The position numbers were made by a program, and so were the translations under genes. The notes below the pieces were generated by a model. It searched no databases and was not told the DNA's origin. It worked only from the letters and a program-made list of their open reading frames with translations. 64,000 bases of DNA, taken from positions 40,257,220 to 40,321,219 of the forward strand of contig OX387186.1 in assembly GCA_947561395.2 (NCBI GenBank). The letters run 5' to 3'. Shown in pieces: positions 57,248 through 64,000 of the stretch (its first letter is position 1; every line of letters starts with the position of its first letter). Origin of the DNA: Buxus sempervirens (Eukaryota; Streptophyta; Magnoliopsida; Buxales; Buxaceae).

Positions 57248-60146
57248 CTAATCCCTATCCCCTAGCCGCTCCTCAAACTCCCGAATCTGAGCTGCCTGAT
57301 CTACAATAATCTTAGAAGCTCCCTCTGCATCTGAATCACTCAAAAAAGAGATGACCTCATCTGAAAGTGCTTGTTTGATCCTCATACCTCTAAGGCTAGC
57401 TAAGGCATCCTAGTACTTTTGTCGTATCACACGGACTTCAAAGCGGCGAGACACTTGCTCTTCAATCTGCCTCTCCAGATCAAGGCCTCGTATCCTAAGT
57501 TCTTGGGCCTCTCGTACCCAAATTTGTTGAAGCCGTTTGTGGGATGCTCTCTCAGAATCCAGTATGTCTTCGTAAGTGGGTGCAAGAACAATGGGACGAT
57601 CCTTTGGTACCAGGGCATGACTTTGAACCTGCTCTCTGATCCAGAAAAGGTAGTCCTTCACATGCTGTAAGTGTGAAAACTCACACTCCTTTTATGGCAA
57701 ATGTTTGACAAATTATGTCTTCTAATAAATCTTCAAGATGTGCAGATTAAATAATGAAAATTCAGTGAATTTAGTAAAGAAGAAGAAGACGATGCTGCCA
57801 CACAGCTACCACGCCGCTGGTAGCTCAAGGAAATGAAAGATTTTCTAAATAGAGCATTTCTTGTAAAGGCACTTGTGAAGATCAACGCCGCTGCCACTCC
57901 GCTGGCAGCGCATAAGTGAATCAGTGCTTTGAAAATAAGGCACGTGCCCGAGCGTCGTAAGGCGACGCCTACACGCCGCTGGTAGTGCAGAGCGTGATTG
58001 AAGATTATATGATCAGCTGTGCACATGCCGCGTTCTCTCCCGCTAGAAGCTCGCTGGCAGCGCGCCCTTAGCTGATTCAACCTGTTCTGGGCGGGAATTG
58101 AGTTCGCTTCCAGCCGTCTACTCCGATCGCTTCACGACGCCACCAGCGCTCGACGCGATCTGAATTTTCTCCTTTAAATAGACGTGCTGTAATTTTTAGA
58201 ATAGACTTTTTTTCTTTGGATCAATTTGATTTCGGATCTTGAGGTGTTTGAGATTCGATCAAATCTTCTTTAGAGAGTCGGCGATCGAGTGAGGGGGAGA
58301 TCTGAGATAGATCACCTGGAATTGAAGGTAAGGATTCTTCTTCAATTCAGAACTTCATCTGATCGTGTGATCGCCTGGACTGGTGATCGGCTTTGATTGA
58401 TGCGTAGGTGGATTCCTACTGCATTGGATCGTCTCAGTGGATTCTGAGGTGATTGTTGCGATCTGGATTGATCGTGTTCTGCAGCTTGTGGATTCAAGCT
58501 GTGTTGCAGTTCGTGGATTCGAACTGTGGATCACTGGTGAGTGATTGTTTGCGATCTGGATTGATCGTGTTCTGCAGCTTGTGGATTCAAGCTGTGTTGC
58601 AGTTCGTGGATTCGAACTGTGGTTTGCTGTTGAGTGAGTTCAATTGTAAAGGTTAAGTATGTGCTCCTTTGTAATTGTCTTTTCATTCAATAGTGGATTT
58701 TCGAAGGGTTAGTCGCCTCATATAGACTCGAGGTTTTTCCTGGATCTGGATTCAGGTTTCCTCGTATAATTCTCTGTGTGTATGTTTCCGCATTGTTTAA
58801 TTCTGAATTGTTGTAGATCGTGGACCTATAGAGTAGTCCTCTACTCTTTCACATGCGACTCAGAAAAGACTGGGCCCCTCATGAAGCGCACATAGGACCA
58901 TTCCTTCATCAACTGAGCACATAGCCCCATAGTGGCTGGTGTAAGTGGCCCCAGGAAGTCCTCATATCCATCTAGGATCATGATTCCCTGAGTCCCTCCA
59001 AGCTGCTGAAGAACCCTCAAAGGAAGATAAAGTACAGTAGATTTCAAGCCTACTAGAACCATGAAGTTCCTATCTTTGAAGCTGATCACTATCTCGGGGT
59101 TTGGCTGATAAGTGCAAAGCCATCTCACCTGATCATCCTAGAGAGTGCCCAAGAAAGTGAACCAATCCTGCTTGCCACCTTGGATTTTGGGACATCCCAG
59201 GTTACTCATCAGAACAAGAACTTTCATTCTTGTAGAAAGTGTCAATCAATCATCTTGATCTGACTCAGATGGTCAAGTAACCAAAGCTGCAAAAAGAGGG
59301 AGTATTTTAATTTATTTTAGTTTCACAAGAAGGTTGTAAGGAAAAAAAAATAAAGAAAAAGAAAAAAAAGAAGAAGAAAAAAAAAGAAAGAAAAAAAAAA
59401 GAAAAAAGATATAGGAGGGAACCAGATCATACCTGTAGGATAGGGGCACATGCAAGAAAGCGCTTCTTCTTCCTGAAATAGCAGTCAATCAGTGCCTGAT
59501 ACATCCCTGCCAAGATCATAGGGGTTAACCTCTCACGCTCCCTAACCTGGAATATAACTGAGATAAGATCCAAGTCCACCTCGTCATCATCCCATGGGAA
59601 GAGTAGTTGGTTAACTACCATCAATGTCAAGGTATTAAACCGGGCTTGGGTGTTTTCACTCCTAAGAAGTTTTTTAGTCAAAAAAAGGCTTGGACAGGGT
59701 CAGTAGGGAGTCAGATTCCCCTAGGTCCTTCTTCGTTATGCCCAAAAAAGTAGAAGCTTCCTTTTTGTAGCCAGGCTTTAGGGGCGGGTTCACCACTTTT
59801 TCAGAAAATCTCAAGCTAAGGATTGTCTCAATCTCCTAAACTATAGGGGTCATCTCCTTATCACCAAATCGAAAAAGATTTAATTGAGGTTCCCAGTGTC
59901 CAATCAAAGCCTCAATGATTTCCCATTTAAAGGGGCTTTAGGGCTTTAGGGGCGGGTTCACCACTTTTTCAGAAAATCTCAAGCTAAGGATCGTCTCAAT
60001 CTCCTCAACTGGGGTTATGGAGTTAACCCACCTGCTATAGAACGAATCCACAATGTTGTATCTTGTAAGATTGGGTGGTTTTGATTTAAAAGGTTGTCTT
60101 GCAGGAGGGATTTCGTCGACAGAGGAAACGGGGCAAGGGAAGCCAT
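57248..60146 (-). pseudogene. Antisense gene 1 of TAT-A, broken copy
   Basis: Minus-strand homolog of 40659-42410. Exon 1 is 60146-59433 (RQPFKSKPPNLTRYN, TLMVVNQLLFPWDDDE, FLACAPILQ), donor CAG|GTATGA; acceptor TTTTTGCAG, exon 2 from 59286 down to the TAG at 57250-57248, with a copia solo LTR (57666-58851) inside. A one-base indel near the start and a partial duplication (59774-59850 repeated at 59942-60011, replacing about 80 bp) break exon 1. Retention of the same exon borders as TAT-B shows the spliced structure is ancestral to both copies. Confidence 0.8.
57666..58851 (+). mobile_element. Copia-type solo LTR
   Basis: TGTAAGTGTGAAAAC to CTACTCTTTCA, flanked by CATGC (57661-57665 and 58852-58856). 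Matches, in opposite orientation, the LTR at 60210-61319. U3 has a repeated word CGCTGGCAGCG (57797-58160) before TTTAAATAG (58172). It contains a tandem duplication of about 105 bp (GATCTGGATTGATCGTGTTC, 58458-58625), also present in the other LTR. No internal part, so a solo LTR. Confidence 0.9.
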
Positions 60147-60209
60147 GGAACCTCCAAAGGATGCACAAGAAGCAAAGGGCGGCCGTCTAAAGGGTTTTAG
60201 AAGCAGGAA

Positions 60210-61319
60210 TGAAAGAGTAGAGGACTACTCTATAGGTCCACGATCTACAACAATTCAGAATTTAACAATGCGGAAACAATACACAGAGAATTATACGAGG
60301 AAACCTAGATCCAGATCCAGGAAAAACCTCGAGTCTATATGAGGCGACTAACCCTTCGAAATTCCACTATTGAATGAAAAGCCAATTACAAAGTAGCACA
60401 TACTTAACCTTTACAATTGACTCACTCAACAGCAAACCACAGTTCGAATCCACGAACTGCAACACAGCTTGAATCCACAAGTTGCAGAACACGATCAATC
60501 CAGATCGCAAACAATCACTCACCAGTGATCCACAGTTCGAATCCACGAACTGCAACACAGCTTGAATCCACAAGCTGCAGCACACGATCAATCCAGATCG
60601 CAAACAATCAACTCAGAATCCACTGAGATGATCCAATGCAGTAGGAATCCACCTACGCATCAATCAAAGCCGATCACCAGTCCAGGCGATCACACGATCA
60701 GATGAATTTCTGAATTGAAGAAGAATCCTCTACCTTCAATTCCAGGTGATCTATCTCAGATCTCCCCCTCACTCGATCGCCGACTCTCTAAAGAAGATTT
60801 GATCGAATCTCAAACACCTCAAGATCCGAAATCGAAATGATCTAAAAGAAAAAGTCGCCTAAAAACAAATACAGCTCGTCTTATTTATAGAAGAAACTCA
60901 GATCGCATCTCGCTGGTGGCGTCGTGATACGATCGAGGTAGACGGCTGGAAGCGAACTCAAGTCCCGCTCAGAACAAGTTGAATCAGTTAAAAGCGCGCT
61001 GCCAGCGAGCTGCTAGCGGGAGAGTACGCGGCATGTGCACGGACCTTTCTTTCAAAGCACTAATTCACTTATGCGCTGCCAGCGGGGTGGCAGCGGCGTT
61101 AATCTTCGCAAGTGCCTTTACAATAAAATGCTCTGTGTAGAAAATCTTTCATTTCATTGGGCTACCAGCGGTGTGGTAGCTGTGTGGTAGCATCGTCTTC
61201 TTCTTCTTTACTAAATTCACTGAATTTTCATTGTTTAATCTGCACATCTTGAAGATTTATTAGAAGACATAATTTGTCAAACATTTGCCATAACAGGAGT
61301 GTGGGTTTTCACACTTACA
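60210..61319 (-). repeat. Copia 3' LTR
   Basis: Plus-strand reading starts TGAAAGAGTAGAGG and ends TTTTCACACTTACA. About 1.1 kb, inverted copy of 57666-58851 with the same internal tandem duplication (60425-60605) and GCTGCCAGCGGGGTGGCAGC palindromic words (61074-61095). Confidence 0.9.
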
Positions 61320-61330
61320 ACCTCCCCCTT
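61320..61330 (-). promoter_or_regulatory. Copia polypurine tract
   Basis: AAGGGGGAGGT on the minus strand immediately before the LTR start. Confidence 0.8.
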
Positions 61331-61703
61331 GGCAAATGCCTGACAACAACCTTAAAACAGTGTTTAATATCAAACTCAGTTAATATTGATTTCCATTTAA
61401 GAATTTTAAAACCACACTGATAAGGACACACTGATAGGAGAGACACAATGATTTTGAAGAATCCAGAATTTCATTCATTCACAAAAGATATACAGAGATC
61501 AGAAACATATACAGTGTTCAAAAATTACAATTTCTCCCCCTTAATCATCACTCCCCTTTAAACCTTCTTTCAGGAGAAACAGACAGAACAGAACACAACA
61601 AAAATTATCCTATCCACAGCACAGCAAAAAAAAAAAAAAAAAATTTACAAACAGCAGCAACAACCCAGCAAAACCAACAACAGAAACATCAACCCCAGCA
61701 GCA

Positions 61704-62143
61704 TCATCCAAAAAACTCCCCCTTTCTGGAAGGTGGTTTGGGTTCCCAAGTCCTTGAGTAATGCTTGTAGGCATCTTGGGATCTGGAGTGCAGCCAACAG
61801 AGTTTGTGATCCATCTCCAGCTGAGTCTTCCGAATGCATTCCAGAAAATGATCCGCTTCATTTTGCATTCGTTGCTGAGCAGCAACGTCCCGTTGTACCT
61901 CACCACATGTAAAATCAACATCCTTTGCCAATTTCTCCAGCCTCTCTTGGGTCTCTGATTTGAACATGCTCATCATGAGCATGTGAGACCTAACCTCAGA
62001 ATTGAAAGCCTCTTGGGAGGCATGCATGGAATTCAGTTTTTCCATAATTGCCACAGCATCAGAGCTGGACAAAGAGGACTGAGAAGAAGAGGGTTCAGAA
62101 GACACCAAACGAAAAGGATTTGCCGCACTTTGAGTGGCGGTTG
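61704..62143 (-). pseudogene. Copia extra ORF, C-terminal part
   Basis: Minus-strand frame open from the junction at about 62143 down to 61704. It is Ser-rich at first (SSSQSSLSSSDAV), then an apparently helical, charged region (LEKLAKDVDFTCGEVQRDV, ..KTQLEMDHKL) and ends EPKPPSRKGEFFG. It lies between pol and the PPT, the place of env-like or gag-like extra ORFs in some copia lineages, but shows no signal or membrane segment. The upstream part is lost at the junction, so the ATG at 62108 need not be the true start. Product unknown. Confidence 0.5.
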
Positions 62144-64000
62144 TGTAGAAACCGCACTGAGTATACGGTTTTGGCTGTTTCGGGGATTTGCGAAATGGCT
62201 CGATCCCTGAGCCTTATTTACGCATATTACCTCTCTCTTAGGGACTTGAACTCCCTATTTCACCCTCCGAAACTTGCTGAATTACTCCAATTCAAGCCTT
62301 GGAGGAGAATTGGAATAATCTAGAAGGCCTTTTTGGCCTACCCTTGGGACTCTTCTACCCTTGACTTGGCCTATAAATAGAGGGGTCCTCCTCTTGCAAA
62401 TGGCTGACAATCTGAAGCTAAGAAGCTCTGCAAGAAGAAGGAGAACCTCTACTGGATTGGCTACTCAACTGTTCAAGCTACTAAGGTAAGGCCTATTTGA
62501 GTTATTGCTTCCCTTTTAAGTTCTAGCAAATCTCTCATCTTCTACCTTTCTGTAGTGTAAGGCCTTTGTGCATTTTTGCAACCCCAAACCCCTTCTAAAG
62601 TACCTGGGAATCCTCTCTAGCCGTAAAACGTGAAGAGAGAGCCTGGGGAAAAGGAAGGTGGAATGGATCCTCTAGATTTAGAACCCTCAAATGATGAAAA
62701 GCATGCCATATGGTTATCTTGAATCCATGAATGCTTCTCTGATCCATTTTTGTATTTGGAGAAGATGTGAATCCATGCTCTCAATAGCCATGGAGTCCAA
62801 TTTTCTCATAGGAATGTGATTTTCCATATCTTCACACCCACTTTCCACCATTTTTTATCAAAATAGGCTAGATCTTGGATTTCCATGTGAATATGGAAAA
62901 TCTGAGATCATTGGCCTTAGAATGAGTTTTTAGAACTTCATGAAAGAGTTTTTTATTGATTTTGAGGTTTTGGTCGAATCCACATGCACACATGCACTGG
63001 TTTCCTTGTTTCCTCTTCAAAAAACCTCAAAACAGGACAGATCTGTGGCCTGTCTTGGAATGCTTATAACTTCATCCTCCGGATGAATTTTTGAGTGATT
63101 CTAAAGACATGTGATAGATGGATGTGTCTACTTAATATCTGGAAATTTTCATCCACTTCCATGTAGCCAATTTTTAACAACATCTCTTCAAAATTTGCAA
63201 GACAGTTCAGCCCAGATTGCTGAACTTGCCGCTTTGATGGTGCACTATTTGCTCAGTTTTAATCCGTTTCCTATGATTCCAGTTTCTGAGTTTTCTTTGA
63301 GAAGTCTATTTTCATTTCCAACTGGTTTCGGCAGATTTCAATCTGTTTTGTGTCTTGGGTGCTCAGTTGACTCAGAAGTGCTCGCTGGCATAGTCCAGAG
63401 CTCATCTATGGTCTTCTAGGCCTGTTCAAGAGAGCACACAAGTCACATCCGGATAGAGATTGGTGTGAGGTCTTTTTCTTTGGAAAGATGGCACTACATA
63501 CTTCCCCCATACCAATTTTCATGGATTTTTATTGAGCCAAACTCCACGAATAGAGCTTTGAAAATGCCTACTTAACACATTTTCTGAGTTATAGCAGCAG
63601 ATTTCAGACGTGGATTTCTCTCTAGTTTTGAATCGGATCAAGCTGAATTTTCTACTGTATATTCTAATATGTATCAGTTTTCAAATGGCTTTGGTTTCAT
63701 TTGATTTGGATTTAAATTGAATGAGTTATGGTTTATCAAAGTTTTCAAGCCCTTTTGACCTAACTTCTCCAGATTTGCCTTAGCTGGATTTTCTTCATTT
63801 TACCTTGATTTCACTTCACTCATGAAGTTCTAGAAGTGATGAGTCCACAAAGAGAGTCTAAGTTCATTAGACTTCTCATGTGGAATGATCACATACATGG
63901 TGCTTGTTGTAAGCATCCTTTTGCCCATTTTGTGAGAAAAATAATTCTTAGTATGAGCAAGCATATGGTAACCGTCTTAGACGGATGAGTGGGGGTGCCT
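62144..64000 (+). mobile_element. Tat-type LTR running off the window
   Basis: Starts TGTAGAAACCGCAC inside copia sequence. TATA box in CCTATAAATAG at 62371-62381, followed by the conserved CTAGCCGTAAAACGTGAAGAG block (62617-62637) seen in TAT-A and TAT-B LTRs. The middle resembles the solo LTR at 20874-23770. The window ends at GTGGGGGTGCCT, about 250 bp before the expected LTR end. Whether it is a 5' LTR or a solo LTR cannot be told. Confidence 0.75.

Larger units (their letters stand above)
4044..60209 (+). mobile_element. TAT-A: Tat/Ogre-type gypsy retrotransposon, split by nested elements
   Basis: Outer large element: 5' LTR 4044-5732, PBS 5735-5752, leader, gag part to 9005, then a 40.8-kb nested block, the rest of gag through integrase to 56276, and an antisense gene remnant to 60146. 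It rejoins exactly: the gag frame broken after codon AGG at 9005 resumes at 49815 in register with the intact copy in TAT-B. Its 3' LTR is not in the window; the visible right edge is the copia insertion at 60210. Dual RNase H, no chromodomain and a downstream antisense gene place it in the Tat lineage. Many stops and frameshifts show it is inactive. Confidence 0.85.
60210..62143 (-). mobile_element. Minus-strand copia element, 3' part
   Basis: A 3' LTR (60210-61319) followed, reading rightward, by a polypurine tract and internal sequence. The 5' part is not seen: at about 62144 another LTR starts. It inserted into TAT-A just upstream of antisense gene 1 (flank AGGAA at 60205-60209). Copia assignment rests on the PPT, LTR style and downstream ORF; no RT is visible. 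Confidence 0.7.

Noticed and set aside
58453..58656. Repeat-bearing open frame in the copia LTR, also at 60367-60603
   Set aside because: It reflects a tandem duplication in the LTR; no protein similarity expected.
62144..64000. This LTR being the 3' LTR of TAT-A
   Set aside because: Its sequence is closer to the solo LTR at 20874-23770 than to 4044-5732, its start differs, and no GTATG duplication is seen; it begins inside copia sequence.

Overview
This is a gene-poor, AT-rich plant nuclear window made almost entirely of nested LTR retrotransposons. I assign it to a plant, probably a eudicot with a repeat-rich genome. The evidence is two Ty3/gypsy elements of the Tat/Ogre type (dual RNase H, no chromodomain, G-patch after the protease, antisense extra genes), chromovirus-like LTRs starting TGTAAAACC, and copia LTRs. 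I saw no ordinary host gene, rRNA, tRNA or CRISPR array. The species cannot be named from the sequence.

Nest, outside to inside. Positions 1-1473 hold a 20-bp minisatellite and broken minus-strand LTR pieces. A plus-strand LTR (1474-4043) is interrupted by element TAT-A (5' LTR 4044-5732, gag 5' part to 9005, rest of gag and pol 49815-56276, antisense gene remnant 57248-60146). TAT-A is split inside gag by a 3.5-kb solo LTR (9006-49814, near-perfect duplication gaggc/aaggc). That solo LTR was itself hit three times: by a gag-only element GAG-D (9521-24263, duplication CTAAG), by a minus-strand solo LTR (25259-27494, duplication ATTGA), and by a complete 20.3-kb element TAT-B (29107-49366, duplication GCTTG). 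The 3' LTR of GAG-D carries another minus-strand Tat-type solo LTR (20874-23770, duplication GTAAC). The right part of TAT-A carries a copia solo LTR (57666-58851, duplication CATGC) and a minus-strand copia 3' end (60210-62143), which is followed by another Tat-type LTR running off the window (62144-64000).

TAT-B is the most informative part. On the plus strand it has LTR, PBS, long leader, gag, protease, G-patch, RT, RNase H, a second archaeal-type RNase H, integrase, PPT and LTR, with about ten stops or frameshifts. On the minus strand, between integrase and the 3' LTR, lie two spliced genes. One is a two-exon gene of about 530 codons (DUF7745-like; also present in TAT-A with the same splice sites). 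The other is a six-coding-exon gene of about 820 codons with a plant mobile domain. All coding introns are phase 0, and the second gene has only one in-frame stop. Both genes have, upstream of their starts, the same GC-rich imperfect-palindrome words found upstream of the TATA box in the element's own LTRs. Because these genes are antisense to the genomic RNA, their introns survive retrotransposition.

GAG-D has a Tat-type primer site and gag but no protease, RT or integrase, so it must have moved with enzymes supplied in trans, probably from relatives such as TAT-A or TAT-B.
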